Assembly: GCA_946902875.1 (NCBI GenBank)
Contig: OX336345.1
Span: 22,041,395 to 22,105,394 of the forward strand
Length of the DNA: 64,000 nucleotides
From: Nematopogon swammerdamellus
Taxonomy: Eukaryota > Arthropoda > Insecta > Lepidoptera > Adelidae
Reading direction: 5' to 3'
Part shown: positions 42,036 to 53,340 of the stretch, piece after piece
Layout of the letters: the number at the start of each line of letters is the position of its first letter
Numbering within the stretch: position 1 is the stretch's first letter
Translations under genes and position numbers: made by a program
The notes under the pieces: model-generated
What the model saw: only the letters and a program-made list of their open reading frames with translations
What the model was told of the DNA's origin: nothing
The model's database searches: none

Positions 42036-42272
42036 CTTGGAAGCTTTAATCCTTTCCTCCATATCGGACTTGATCTGCTCCTGTTTCTGCTTGGCCGCCT
42101 CGGTGCGCGCCCTGATAGCCTCACAATCCTGCTTCAGCTGTTCCAATTCGCCCTGCTTGGCCAGCGTCTGCTCCTCGATCCTCCTCGCCGAGTCTATCAG
42201 CTCCTTCATTTGGCTGTCGCGCTGCTTCTTCTTCCTTCGCCACTTGCCCAGGTTCAGTTTCACCTCTCTCTC
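42036..42272 (-). CDS. Host gene, coiled-coil exon (most upstream seen)
   Basis: The 237-nt exon (79 codons) lies between the acceptor CACCCCGCGCAG and the donor GTCAGT, phase 0/0; the next exon (38503) starts in phase 0. The peptide EREVKLNLGKWRRKKKQRDS, MKELIDSARRIEEQTLAKQG, ELEQLKQDCEAIRARTEAAK, QKQEQIKSDMEERIKASK is strongly heptad-like and charged: a long coiled coil. It joins the helical unit of the next exon. No start codon or signal sequence is convincing here, so the 5' end of the gene lies further upstream, possibly outside the window. Confidence 0.65.
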
Positions 42273-42366
42273 CTGCGCGGGGTGAATAAAGAAATTTGTG
42301 CAATATAAATCCTGATCAGAAAAATTCATTAAAAAGTCAAAAATTACTTTCGTTTCCTTACTTAAG

Positions 42367-42609
42367 GGATGACTCCCTTCTTATATTACTAGGTGGTAGG
42401 GTTTAACCCGCCCGGGTCGGTACCACCGCACTGAATGAAAGGTCGGTCGAAACGGCTATGTAAATAGTTTGTGTTTTCCGTCCAGTTCAGTGTAGCCGGA
42501 ACGACCGAAGGGAAACACTGACGTGGCAACAAGTTCACCCGGTGTTATGGGCTGACATCACGGATGTTGTAGGTGATGTAGCCAACCGTGTCGGTTTCCA
42601 TAAAAAAAA
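42367..42609 (+). mobile_element. SINE family A, 5'-truncated
   Basis: Starts within the body ('ggatgactcccttctta', 'ggtagggtttaacccgcc') and runs to the A-tail. Little diverged. Confidence 0.8.
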
Positions 42610-42945
42610 ACTTAAAGGAGTCGGTGGACCGCTAAGTAAATACCTGCTTTGAGCTCTGAGTTTTTTATATTTTATTTAAGGGAGCTGACCGCGGATGCGC
42701 GCTATGAGATTCGCGCAGATGTAGGCGGGGAGTTGGGGGGAGAAGCGAGCATGATATTCATGCCATCAGCGGTAGGGTTCGTACAGTCAGGCCTTCGTCA
42801 CTCGCTCAAGGTCGCGAGTTAAATGCCTACCGCTTGGCGTGTCGGTTAATGCACAAGTAACAGTGGGCTGTCGCTATCCAGCCAGAGCGAGCGTGCGGTG
42901 CGCGCATCTACTACGTTTCGTTTCGAAATCACGAAATCATTAGAA
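42610..42945. other. GC-richer region upstream of the THAP-like exon
   Basis: Contains 'gctgaccgcggatgcgcgc' and a GC-rich stretch before the ATG at 42946. It could be a promoter or the end of a transposon; no TATA box or terminal repeat could be fixed. Confidence 0.3.
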
Positions 42946-43043
42946 ATGTCGAAATCACGTCATTATTGTGCAGTGGACGGGTGCAAAAGTCAACAGACAA
43001 ATAAAAACTTGTCTTTTTTTTCATTGCCGAGAGAAGAAGAAAG
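42946..43043 (+). CDS. THAP-like first exon
   Basis: ATG, then 32 codons and a strong GTAAGT donor. The peptide SRHYCAVDGCKSQQTNKN followed by LSFFSLPREEER has the THAP start: Cys-x4-Cys with a following FxxLP. THAP domains bind DNA through zinc and are found in P-like and other transposases and in domesticated proteins. The exon ends in phase 2, and no downstream exon with the rest of the domain (CxxH, AVPTIF-like box) was found. A YqaJ-type pseudogene lies nearby on the opposite strand; the two domains often co-occur in insect proteins, so this may be a rearranged copy of one gene. Confidence 0.5.
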
Positions 43044-43599
43044 GTAAGTGTTGTTTAGTAGCATTTTGATTTATTTCTAGTAATTTATTTATTCATATAG
43101 TAGGAGGTCATTGATTTAAAATGATATTATTATATTGCCAATAACATTAGTACGCCGAACAGCGTGGTGTGTATGGCCTAATTCGTATAAGGATAATAGG
43201 TACATTGTAGATGATCATTGATCATTAAATTTATTGATCAAACAAAACTATCACTGGAAGGTTGCACGCAATGCACGCTTCGATGTGAGAAACTAATTGT
43301 GACGCTAACGCATGCATGAATTTGTTCGCATGAATTTGCCGTAGCTAAATATCATATCGTTGGTAGCTAGAACGATAAAAGTTGGTAGGTATCATCTTCA
43401 TTTTATTCCTCACAATAAGACAGCAAAAGACACAGCCCTTAACGCGCTGAACGGCGCGCTTTAGAGATAGAGTTACACGACAGAAAGAGAAGCGAAATGT
43501 AGGCAATTATCGTGGTTAGGCATGTAGCTCTGGGCGAGTCAATTTGTACTTTATCGCGTCGTCGCAGAGTAGCTATTTCTTTGTGAGTGTTTGTACAGA

Positions 43600-44130
43600 G
43601 CAGCTTCTGTACGGAGTACTCTTTTCTATTCTGTGGTACAGTTCCCTCAAAACTTTAATGCCGCTGGACCTACCTGCACAGTCAACGAATTTTAGGTCAT
43701 AATTCGTACACCATAAGGTAGACTTTAATGTCGCTCGCATCTTGGGTTCGCGCATGTTCAGTGAAGCAATTAATAGTCGAATCCCTTGCATCCCCACCTT
43801 ATGGGTGGCGCGGCGCCATATGTAGCGCTGTCAATAAAAAAAAATAAAATAAAAAAAAATTAAATGACTCAACCAGGTTACTGTCGACATCATATAACAA
43901 ACTAATTGCATTTGAAGCCAGGAATTTTTATTCCACAATAGCGTCCCTGCCAGTTTAGATGTTAGGTCATTATCTGATGGATGACATGATGATAGATGTT
44001 AGGTATTATTTTTTGATTCGAGTTCGATCGATTGATATACCCTATGATCTACGAGTGATGACCTAAAATTCGTTGACTGCGCAGGTAGGTCGAGTGGCAT
44101 TTAAGTTTCGAGGGAACTGTACAGTCACGC
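43600..44130. mobile_element. Inverted-repeat element split by a LINE tail
   Basis: The left arm (about 43630-43712, 'gacctacctgcacagtcaac', 'gaattttaggtcat') pairs with the right arm (about 44053-44128, 'atgacctaaaattcg', 'gactgcgcaggtaggtc'). Between them, 43727-43860 is a 3' LINE tail ('accttatgggtggcgcggcg', 'ccatatgtagcgctgtc', A-run) matching 45965-46018. Confidence 0.55.
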
Positions 44131-44637
44131 GTGTCAATGAGTGCTCTACTTTCTTATAGTACCTATAAGCAGAGAAGGTTATAAATAGCTACCCACTGTC
44201 GGGTAAATAGTTTAAATTAGAATCTAAATTTGAATTTTGATTAAAACTCAATCACATTTTTTTTAAGTCTTTAATTTAATTTTTTTTTCATAAACTTATA
44301 TATAATTTTTCAAACGTATCTATCGTTTAATGGACGATATTTCGACCTTATGAATTACGAGTACACGCGCCGAGGTTCCAGATGTATGATGAATTGATGA
44401 TTCCCAGGTTCTTAGATCGATTTCTTAAGGGGTGGTGAGCTGAATTACTTAACGATGCGGGTGGTGAAGGTTTGATTGAATTGAGTTTGATGGTTTCGGC
44501 AGTGTGTGGGGATGGGAAGAGAAAATGTTCCCATGTTTGACTATTTTTTTTGGATCGCTTAGCTTGTTTAGCTGTTTGAGATTCAAGACTGTTCTTTTCT
44601 GCAATTGCTTCCAATATATAAGTTGGCTCTCTAATAG

Positions 44638-45640
44638 TCAAGTCAAGTCAAGACGAGATTCAGCCAATTCAGGTAGGACACAATTCATGTAGAATTTTGT
44701 TAGTTGATGGCATATTTTCTGTTGCCAGAAAGTATCGTCCTTTTTTATATAGGTAACTTTTAGTGCATGCTGATGACCAGTCCATACAGCAAACAGACAA
44801 ACGTCAATATTTGTGATGTGTAGCTCACCTTGAACTTGGAAGTACCAGTTGTCGTTTTCGTTTACTTTGACAGATACATTTTTCGAGTCAAACCAGAATG
44901 GTATTAATTTATGTCTTATGGCTTCGTCCGGGTCCATGTCCTTAGATGTGTAGGGGCAACTACTCCACATGCCCATTCTTTATTTCTAAATATGCCTCGG
45001 GCAGGACTAGCTTCTGCCAAGCAGAGGTCTTTGTCGATAAATATTCCACATTTACGTAAAGTTACATTTTCTTGTGCACACAGCTGTGTTAGTGCTGGTA
45101 TTTCATTTTCTCTACCATGTTTCACCGATGGAATATTTTCGACATTTCAGGGCTTTACTATAGATCTTACCAATGATGCACATGTTGTATGGTCCCTTCT
45201 TTTACAGATTAATTCAAATGTTTAAGCCGTTAACCTTATTTTTCTTTGTTCTTTCCACTCTTCGCTGTCAGCTTGAAGTACTGTCCTTTTTTCTAACGCT
45301 TGTCTTTCCTTATCAGTCAACTCGAATGCTTTAAGAAACTCCATCTTTTTTAGTTTATATTCTTCTTCATTCAAGTTTACGCTCTGAGCCTTTTTTTTCC
45401 ATAAGGGGTCATCATTTTGTGCTGTTTCCTGAAAATTTGTTTACTTGGTTTTCTGTTTTCTTTAATCTTTTCATAGAGTTCAGTGTAGTATCCCGGTGAA
45501 TTTTTGATTACGGATTTGTGAATCATGGACATTACGTTTTCCTTATTGAAGGAAATTACTGCTGCGGAGCATCGTTCCTGATATGAATTGCGTAAGGTGT
45601 AGTTTATTCGTTTCCCTCCTGTATACTTTGCGACGACAGA
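44638..45640 (-). pseudogene. YqaJ-type recombinase/nuclease-like gene, broken
   Basis: Conceptual minus-strand peptides in order are VVAKYTGGKRINYTLRNSYQ, MIHKSVIKNSPGYYTELYEK, LQADSEEWKEQRKIRLTA, CPYTSKDMDPDEAIR, NDNWYFQVQGELHITNIDVC, LFAVWTGHQHALKVTYIKKD and HQLTKFYMNCVLPELAESR. The KCPYS...D..E and YYxQxQGxLxxT...CxxFVW pattern is that of the YqaJ exonuclease fold as found in many insect proteins related to mobile elements. Several stops and at least two frameshifts (near 45000 and 45390) inactivate it. It would have cut or resected DNA ends; here it is a relic. Confidence 0.7.
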
Positions 45641-45642
45641 AT

Positions 45643-46018
45643 TAAGTGTGTTCTATCGCTTATTCCACGGGGAGTGCTCGGAGGAGCTGTTTAATGCGAT
45701 CCCGCCGTCCCCATTCCACCTTCGCACCACGCACACTGGGCAGGGATTGCATCCCTACACGCTGGACTTACCGCGGATGCGTACCAACCGATTCTGCAGA
45801 TCTTTCCTCTACAGAACCGGTAAACTCCGGAACGCTCTCCCTGCCCATATATTTCCCCCCAAGTACAGTCTCGGGTCCTTCAAGAGGGGCGTGAATGGGC
45901 ATCTGTCAGGCCGGCATGGCTTTCGCAACCCCCGCATACGACCGAATGTCCATGGGCGTCGTTAGACACCTTATGGGTGGCGCGGCGCCATATGTCGCGC
46001 TGTCAATACAAAAAAAAG
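45643..46018 (+). pseudogene. R1/Jockey-like LINE 3' fragment
   Basis: A 105-codon open piece: FYRLFHGECSEELFNAIPPS, HLRTTHTGQGLHPYTLDLPR, RTNRFCRSFLYRTGKLRNAL, PAHIFPPKYSLGSFKRGVNG, HLSGRHGFRNPRIRP. This is the usual end of the RT protein (NRFxxSFLxRTxxLWNxLP). It ends with 'tgggtggcgcggcgccatat' and an A-run. 5'-truncated; it interrupts the upstream part of the YqaJ relic. Confidence 0.75.
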
Positions 46019-46987
46019 TTATAATGAATTTTATTCCAAACAGACGTGAAAGTGAAAGAAACGTGTGTAATATAATATTAGTATAAAACTTAATTTTTTT
46101 TTTCAAGAAATTTTGCAACCGATTTTACCATTTGCGTGCTCCCGTGAGAGGGTACTTTTTCCGTTTTGGTTCCATTTTTAATTAAGTAGAGCACCTTTCG
46201 ATGCGTGATCACTACATCAGAAGCTTGAGATCGAGTCGACACAATGACGCGGCGCGGTAGCGACGACGAACCTGCGAGAGCGTGCCCCCACGTCCGATCG
46301 CTGCGAAGGCGCAGCGGATACTGAGGAAATCGCGGAGCGGAGCGTCATCTGCTTATATTAGACCGGACTTTGATATATATTTTTGATAGAAAAGTGGATA
46401 TTGATATTATTGTTTTTATGAATTATATATAGGAAATTGGGTGAATTTTGATGAGTCGTTGCAAATGTATGTTAAAAATTGGTTTATGGGTCAGTTTACG
46501 TTTGAAAAAAAAATCGCTAAATTTGATTATGTGTGATAGTTACATTAAGAAAACTAAAATAAATATCAAAAATTCGTTCCCTAGAATTTTAAGAAGAGGA
46601 CTTGCTTGTTTCTTTCTAGGGATTACTTTCTTCTTTTATGTTTTCATAATCTCTAATCGCCTGCACCAAACCACCTCTCCGCTGGAATATCTAAAAAGGC
46701 TCAGATTTGAGTTGGCATTGCACAGAAAGTAAATTATATAAGTTAATGAGAAAAAGACTGCAGTATAGAACACATTCTTGACTTTAATTTTCTATATAAT
46801 TTAGTTTACTAAGTGCCACTAAATCTCTAGAAAAAAAATGTTTCTAACGCTCAAAATTACTGTGCGCGCTAAAATTCGCAGAATATGCCCTTATTGTAGT
46901 TACTCCTTTAAGTAAATGAAAATTATTTTAGACTTTTTAAGGGTCGGGGGTTTTTTTTTATCAGTAATTTAACTTTTATTTCAAGCT
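46019..46987. other. No supported gene
   Basis: AT-rich with a GC patch at 46215-46330 ('gagatcgagtcgac', 'gacgcggcgcggtagcgacg'). A 94-codon plus ORF (46448-46732) has no recognisable feature. Possibly intergenic. Confidence 0.35.
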
Positions 46988-47118
46988 TTTTAGGGTTCCG
47001 TATCTGGTACCCCCCTAGGGTCCCCTATTACTAAGCCTACGTAAGCCGTCTGTCTGTGTCTGTCTGTGTGTCCGTCCGTCCGTCCGTCCGTCTGTCCGAG
47101 GGCTGTATCTCTTGAACC

Positions 47119-48216
47119 GTGATAGGTGGCCCGTTGAAATGTTCACAGAATATGTGTTATTGTCCGAGCTGTATCACTAAGATGCGCCGCACCGGTGACA
47201 ACACTAATACGCCTGTCAAGAGCACACCTGTTAAAATAGTACCTGTGTCTGGTCGAGGCGCCGCCGTCGACTCCATCGAAGCCGCGGCTGTTGCGAACGT
47301 TGCTGCCATCGGCGACGCTCCCAGTGGAGATGCCGCCGGGAATCCTGTGCTGCCGGTGTTCGCATCCGAAGCGCGCACGAACATCTCGTCATCGAGGGAA
47401 CTCCAAGACTTCAGTTCTGATATACGTGCGGCGAAACATGAGGTCTCAGAGTTCAGGGCGTCAATGCAGAAGTGTCTCGGTCGCTTTGAAGAGTTTAGCC
47501 ACAAGTTGGAGGCGATGGACCGGCGCCTCGTCAGGCTCGAGGAGCAAGATAGGTACGTGGAGGTTCTGGAGGCGAAGGTCCAGCAGCTTGATTACGAGCT
47601 GAACATGCGGGAGCAGCACGTAATGTTAAACGAGGTGGAAATCACCGGAGTCACGGAGCAGCCCGGCGAGAACCTGGGGCACCTCGCGTCCGTCGTGGCT
47701 GCGAAGCTGGGAGTGGCTCTCGACGAGAGGGATGTGGACTACGCGGCGCGCACGGGCCCGCGGCGTGGCGGCTCCGGTGTCGCCCAGCCCCGTCCTATTG
47801 TTCTGCGCCTGTGTCGCCGAGCGGTGAGGAACCAGGTGCTGAAGGCGGCGAGGGTCCGCCGCGGGCTTAACACAGAAGACGTCCTGATCGCCGGGGCGAA
47901 GAACTCGATCTACATTAACGAACGTCTAACCAAACACAATAGACAGCTGTTCCACAATGCGCGAGGATTAGCTAAAACGCACAACTTTCGCTTTATTTGG
48001 ACACGCCAAGGACAAATATACGCACGCAAGGAGGAGGGCTCGGCTGTGCTGCGTATCGAAAGTGAAAAAGATTTGGCACAAATCGCAAGAGGAGCTACCA
48101 CTTCCGACAACGTCCCGAACGCGGCCGGTGCGGGCGGGGGCGCGGGGCGCACTGCCGATGCTGAGCCTGCGCGCGCGGCCGACGACGACGCCTGCGCATC
48201 CAGGCTCTCCCAGTAG
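47119..48216 (+). CDS. LINE ORF1: coiled coil plus FP25K-like RNA-binding region
   Basis: A 365-codon ORF. The first ATG lies in flanking repeat sequence; the element's own start is probably the ATG at 47182 (MRRTGDNTNTPVKS). Residues about 95-165 form a coiled coil (EFSHKLEAMDRRLVRLEEQD). Residues about 165-300 (ELNMREQHVMLNEVEITGV, RPIVLRLCRRAVRNQVLKAA, IYINERLTKHNRQLFHNARG, FIWTRQGQIYARKEE) match the FP25K-like domain common in ORF1 of CR1/Jockey-group LINEs from insects. The protein would bind element RNA and form the RNP. It is intact, but its partner ORF2 is separated by 9.6 kb of later insertion. Confidence 0.8.
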   Translation: MIGGPLKCSQNMCYCPSCITKMRRTGDNTNTPVKSTPVKIVPVSGRGAAVDSIEAAAVANVAAIGDAPSGDAAGNPVLPVFASEARTNISSSRELQDFSSDIRAAKHEVSEFRASMQKCLGRFEEFSHKLEAMDRRLVRLEEQDRYVEVLEAKVQQLDYELNMREQHVMLNEVEITGVTEQPGENLGHLASVVAAKLGVALDERDVDYAARTGPRRGGSGVAQPRPIVLRLCRRAVRNQVLKAARVRRGLNTEDVLIAGAKNSIYINERLTKHNRQLFHNARGLAKTHNFRFIWTRQGQIYARKEEGSAVLRIESEKDLAQIARGATTSDNVPNAAGAGGGAGRTADAEPARAADDDACASRLSQ

Positions 48217-49217
48217 ATGCGAAGGCTTCTCCGTTGTCAGAGATTGTCTGAACATTTTCTTTTATTGTATTCGTGTGTTGATATTGTATCCAATGTGCTT
48301 ACATATGACTTTACTGTGTCTTCTACTTGACTTTCATGCATATATTTCATATTCACTCATATCATCATGTATCGTACCATCTCACCTAACATCACAAAAC
48401 ATAATAAAAATAATATTGGCCAAGATTTTACATATCAACTTTATAACAAAATATCACCTTACACTGATAAATATCGACATCATTGTTCTAAATAGACTCA
48501 CTACTCATACTGAATATCACATCATGCATCAACATCATCATCATACCACTACTCCACACATGCTCATGCATAGACTCAATCCTTCTACAACTTCATACTC
48601 ACTCCACTTTCGCTCCATATTCTTATCTAACCGTGTACATATAGTTTCAATTTATTTGATCAACTTCATCTCTCATTTAAAATATAAGACAATTAAATGC
48701 ACATATTGCAAACTAAATGCACATTTTACTTATACATTATCTAGATATCCCATATACAGGGTGTCCCAGAAACCGACGATAATCCTTTAGCAGGAGATAG
48801 CGCTGCTAATTACCTCTCAGAATATCTAATTTTAGGTTTAGTAAAAATGGCTTAGTTTTTGAGATATTGTCATTTTTGTAAAAATCCAAAATTTTCTCCC
48901 TCAGCTCATTTTTTTAAACGCCACGAGTACAAATGTAAGATTTTCTTAAATCTAGTTTTTGTGAAATATTCTCGAAAAGTAAGGCTTTCACACGGTATAA
49001 TTTATTATTTTATGTTTAATCCTGTTTAGCTGAAAAACGACTTAAGAGCCACATGTTAAAAAATGTTCAGCCTCATCCTTTGAGTTTGGCCCTTCGCGGT
49101 GAAAAAAAAAATTACTACACTAAAGAGGCATTATGCAAAAAAAATACGCCCATCTAATGTAGTTTTTAAAATGGTACATCACTTACCGCTTTGCCCAATA
49201 ATTTATGAGATTTTTTA

Positions 49218-49552
49218 TTTTTTTTTTATTTTTTTTTTATTGAAACTGACACGGTTGGCTACATCACCTACAACATCCGTGATGTCAGCCCATAACACCG
49301 GGTTGAACTTGGTGCCACGTCAGCGCTTCCCTTCAGTCGTGCCGGCTACACTGAACTGGACGGAAAACACAAACTATTTACATAGCCGTTTCGACCGACC
49401 TTTCATTCAGTGCGGTGGTACGAACCCGGGCGGGTTAAACCCTACCACCTAGTTATATAAGAAGGGAGTCACATCCCTTAGTCGCCTTTTACGACATGCA
49501 CGGGGAGAGATGCAGTGGGGCTATTCTTTTAAAGTACCGGCCCCACACGGTA
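49218..49552 (-). mobile_element. SINE family A, alternative head
   Basis: Inverted copy from the T-run to 'ggggctattcttttaaagta' and 'ggccccacacggtac'. It interrupts the left arm of the mariner-family foldback. Confidence 0.85.
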
Positions 49553-49649
49553 CATATTGTTATTTAACTGCAAAAAGACCTCGGAATTTGATAACTGTTC
49601 TACCAACTACGAATTGGAATAAAATAAACATTTGAAGTAATTGGTCTTT

Positions 49650-50400
49650 ATTAACCTGTTAAAGTAGATGTTCAAATTGTTTACAACCTGCACAAATGCT
49701 AGCTCGACATCTTCTCACAAATGCCTGGTTGATGCGTCGAGCAAGTACTCGATGCAAGTGCAGATACGTCCACCTCCGATCCATCTGTGGGGGTATGCTT
49801 GATCTAAAAAATTACGCACTTCTCTAGCGTAATAGGTTGGGCCGCCATCATTTTGCAACCACCTCCGTATGGCCAATAGGTACATCTTCTAAAAGGCTCT
49901 GAAGCTCCTGTTTCAGAAACTCAAGATAATTCGCCCGTTTAAGTCTCTACTATTCAACGGACGTCTTCTTGCCTCCTAGCCACTTGCATCCCCACAGATA
50001 GACCGGACGTCTAGATCACCGGATTTAAATCCGTTAGATCTTTATTATTGGGGCTATTTAAAAGAAAAAGTTTACGGAAAACCGGTGGAAAAGTTGATAG
50101 AGGTCAAAGAAAGAATTACAGAAAGTTTTTTTTTATGTAAACTGACATGGTTGGCTACATCACCTACAACATCCGTGATGTCAGCCCATAACACCGGGTG
50201 AACTTGGTGCCACGTCAGTGCTTCCCTTCGGTCGTGCCGACTATAGTCAACTGGACGGAAAACACAAACTATTTACATGGCATAAGTGGACGTATCTGCA
50301 CTTGCATCGAGTACATGCTCGACGCATCAACCGGGCATTTGTGAGAAGATGTCGAGCTAGCATTTGTGCAGGTGGTAAACAATTTGAACATCTACTTTAA
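49650..50400. pseudogene. Inverted halves of a mariner-superfamily transposase
   Basis: On minus (49900-49650): WLQNDGGPTYYAREVRNFLD, QAYPHRWIGGG and then RRINQAFVRRCRASICAGCK, QFEHLL and stop. This is the region of the second catalytic Asp (QxDGxP) fused to the C-terminus. On plus (about 49995-50125): a frame-shifted SPDLNPLDLYYWGYLKEKVY followed by GKPVEKLIEVKERITES, with the PDLNPxD-x-WG block near the third catalytic residue, and after a SINE piece the same C-terminus again (ARRINRAFVRRCRASICAGG, to 50400). The gene was thus partly duplicated head to head. Inactive. Confidence 0.7.
50127..50282 (-). mobile_element. SINE family A fragment in the transposase
   Basis: T-run, 'acatggttggctacatcacc', 'gtgccacgtcagtgcttccc', ending 'ggaaaacacaaactatttaca'. 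5'-truncated (head missing). Confidence 0.8.
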
Positions 50401-50832
50401 CAGGTTAATAAAGACCAATTTACTTCAAGTGTTTATTTTATTCCAATTTGTACTTGGTAGAACAGTTATCAAATTCCGAGGTCCTTTTGCAGTTAAATAA
50501 CAATATCTCATAAATTATTCGGCAAATCGGTAAGTGATGTACCATTTTAAAAACTACATTAGATGGGCGTATTTTTGTTGCATAATGCCACTTTAGTACA
50601 GTAATTTTTTTTTTCACCGCGAAGGGCTAAACTCAAGGGATGAGGCTGAAAATGTTTTAACGTGTGGCTCTTAAGTCGTTTTTCAGCTAAACAGGATTAA
50701 ACATAAAAAAATAAATTATACCGTGTGAAAGCCTTACTTTTAGGGAATATTTAAAAAAAAACTAGATTTAAGAAAATCTTACATTTGTACATGTGGCATT
50801 TAAAAAAATGAGCTGAGGGCATTGATTTTATA

Positions 50833-51626
50833 GGGGGAGTCAGATGTACCGTCAGCGATGTTTTAAAGGTAACATGAAATTAGTCTTCAATTATGTCCTA
50901 AGATGGCGCCAGGAGTATCGAATTTGAATTAAATAATTATTATATTTTTAAATCTGCTAATTATAGAACGATGCTAAGTGGGAACAGCATAGTTAAATTT
51001 AAAGATTATTTTATATTAAGTAGAAATTTCAAAATAGTGTATTTTAAGGTTTTCATAATTTTTCCAATAAATATTTTCATGTTTTGTCAGTCCGTGAGCT
51101 TGGCGGATAAAATGTATAATTTCGCCGCTTCTGCATCATAGATGTCAGACCAAAGTTAAGTTGTCCTATTTGTCTATAGATGGCATGCCTATTTCTTATT
51201 ATATTTTTAGTTGCCAAATACCCACCAACCAAACCTGCGTGCAATTCAAATACGCGCGTGCGGTTAGGATAAAGTGGAGATACCTTCTTTAAAATTTTAT
51301 TTTTTTACCTCACCACCTTTGAAAACGGAAACAAACACGATGGATTAAATATAATAATAATAATAAAAATCGTTAGCCATTTATAAGAAAATCGACCTCA
51401 ACGAAATAATTTGTATGACAGCTACCCTTATTTTTTTTAATTAAAAAAAAATAAAAAAGGTACCCCTAGATTATCATTTCAAACTACTAAATACGAATTT
51501 TGAACGAAATCGGTTGAGCAGTTTAGGCACAAGGTCGCTGGACGGACACACACACACACACACACACATACATGTTTCTCAAAACCACTTTTTTGGGATC
51601 GTTGACAGATATATAGCCCAAATCTG
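50833..51626. other. Subterminal part of the composite element, no gene
   Basis: AT-rich, non-coding. A (CA)n tract lies at 51549-51570. The right part ('gaacgaaatcggttgagcag', 'caaggtcgctggacgg') is repeat-like. Confidence 0.4.
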
Positions 51627-51628
51627 TA

Positions 51629-51952
51629 CTGTGTGGGGCCGGTACTTTAAAAGAATAGCCCCACTGCATCTCTCCCCGTGTATGTCGTAAAAGGCGACTA
51701 AGGGATATGACCCCCTTCTTATATTACTAGGTGGTAGGGTTTAACCCGCCCGGGTTGGTACCACCGCACTGAATGAAAGGTCGGTCCAAACGGCTATGTA
51801 AATAGTTTGTGTTTTCCGTCCAGTTCAGTGTAGTCGGCACGACCGAAGGGAAGCACTGACGTGGCACCAAGTTCACCCGGTGTTATGGGCTGACATCACG
51901 GATGTTGTAGGTGATGTAGCCAACCGTGTCAGTTTCAATAAAAAAAAAAAAA
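51629..51952 (+). mobile_element. SINE family A, alternative head
   Basis: 'gtgtggggccggtacttt', 'cgtaaaaggcgactaaggg', full body and A-run of about 15. Among the least diverged copies. Confidence 0.85.
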
Positions 51953-52335
51953 AATCAGTCGCATTCTCAACTTCGACATTTTGGACGATCACAATACTTC
52001 CTTTCTCCTTACAGTCGCTCGAAAGTAAAAAGCCACCTCCATAGTTTTTAGCCGTTGCGGCAATTTATCGATCGACGCGCGACGTTCGCTTGTTTTGGAA
52101 CACGCAAATGTTTGCGTGGAGCGTGCAGGCAAGCGATACGGGTTACTGCGCGTGGAAAAAGGATGACACAATATCGATGCGATCTCTTGAGACGGTCGGT
52201 TCTGTATTCACGCGATACGCACACTACCATAATCGCGGTGTCTCGTTTTAGTAATAGTTGAAGTATGAACAAAATGTCTTTGAGTATGAAGTAGGGAGTC
52301 CAGGCACCGAATTAAAAAAAGTTGAGTCCAGGGCT
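51953..52335. other. No supported gene
   Basis: 'atcgatcgacgcgcgacg' lies near 52068. Several overlapping short ORFs on both strands show no recognisable content. Confidence 0.35.
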
Positions 52336-52339
52336 ATTT

Positions 52340-53340
52340 TTTAACCGACTTCCAAAAAAGGAGGAGGTTCTCAATTCGTCTGTATGTTTTTTTTTTTTAT
52401 TTTTTTTTTTATTTTTATTTTTTTGTATGTTTGTAACACGATTTCTCCGTCAATTGAGGGCCGATTTAGAAAATTCTTTTTTTGTTAGTTAGGTCATACT
52501 TCCGAGGTGGTCCCATTTCAATTTTATCGAAATTGGTTCAGTGGTTTTCGAAAAATCAGCATAATACTATGGTGTGTGGTTACCTTCAGCAAAACTTGTG
52601 ATGTGGTCGTTTTCGGCAATTTTCAGTTTGATAAATTAGTATGGTGTGTGGTTACCTTCAGCAAAACATTTGTGATGTGGACTTATTCAGCAATTTGCAG
52701 TCTGACACATATGGCGAATAATTCTGTACCACTTCAATCGATTTCGATTATTCGATTTCGATTATTCTTTTTTATGTAATATTACTAAAAAGAATGAAAT
52801 AAAAACTGTTTTAAAAAATATTAAACCGATTTCCAAAAAACAAAAAAAAAAAAAACTAAAAAGTATTAAATACCTAATATTTTGAAATTTTCTCTGTCCT
52901 GTTGAAATACATGAATCGATATACTAGTGATACATATTCGGACCCTTGTTTCATGAATATTCTAAATTTGAAATTTTTTTATCTTTTCCGACCGGCGCTT
53001 AATTTATTATGGTACCTGGCCAGTACCTACTGTACCGAGTACCATCGAGCTGGTTTGATGATGGAGACAGAAGGTGGCCATAGGAACTCCTAAACTACAC
53101 ATGATAAACCCATCGTGTTTGGGCTCGTTGCATTTGTCTTCACGAGAAATTTACTTTAGACCTAAAAGATTCTCAATTCGACGGTATGTTTTCTTTTTTT
53201 GGATGTTTGTTACGCGATTACTCCGTCAATTGTGGGCCGATTTTGAAAATTCTTTTTTTTTTTATTTGAAAGGGGATAACCCTGAGGTTTTTGAAGTGAA
53301 AACTTCTTTAGCGGCTCTTGGCACTTTTTTAGGTGGGTAA
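52340..53340. repeat. Dispersed 'accgacttccaaaaaagga' repeats with T-runs
   Basis: Two related blocks (52340-52800 and 53150-53290). In the first, 'tggtgtgtggttaccttcag' plus 'caaaac...tgtgatgtgg' is tandemly duplicated (52570 and 52640). The second is paralogous to 57100-57260. Confidence 0.6.

Noticed and set aside
44348..44641. 97-codon minus ORF as a separate gene or host exon
   Set aside because: It directly follows the YqaJ-like relic and is most likely its decayed C-terminal or flanking part; no splice-phase link to the host gene.
48062..48790. A 242-codon plus ORF overlapping the end of LINE ORF1
   Set aside because: The frame differs from ORF1, the composition is low in sense motifs and it runs into the mariner-family end; a shadow.
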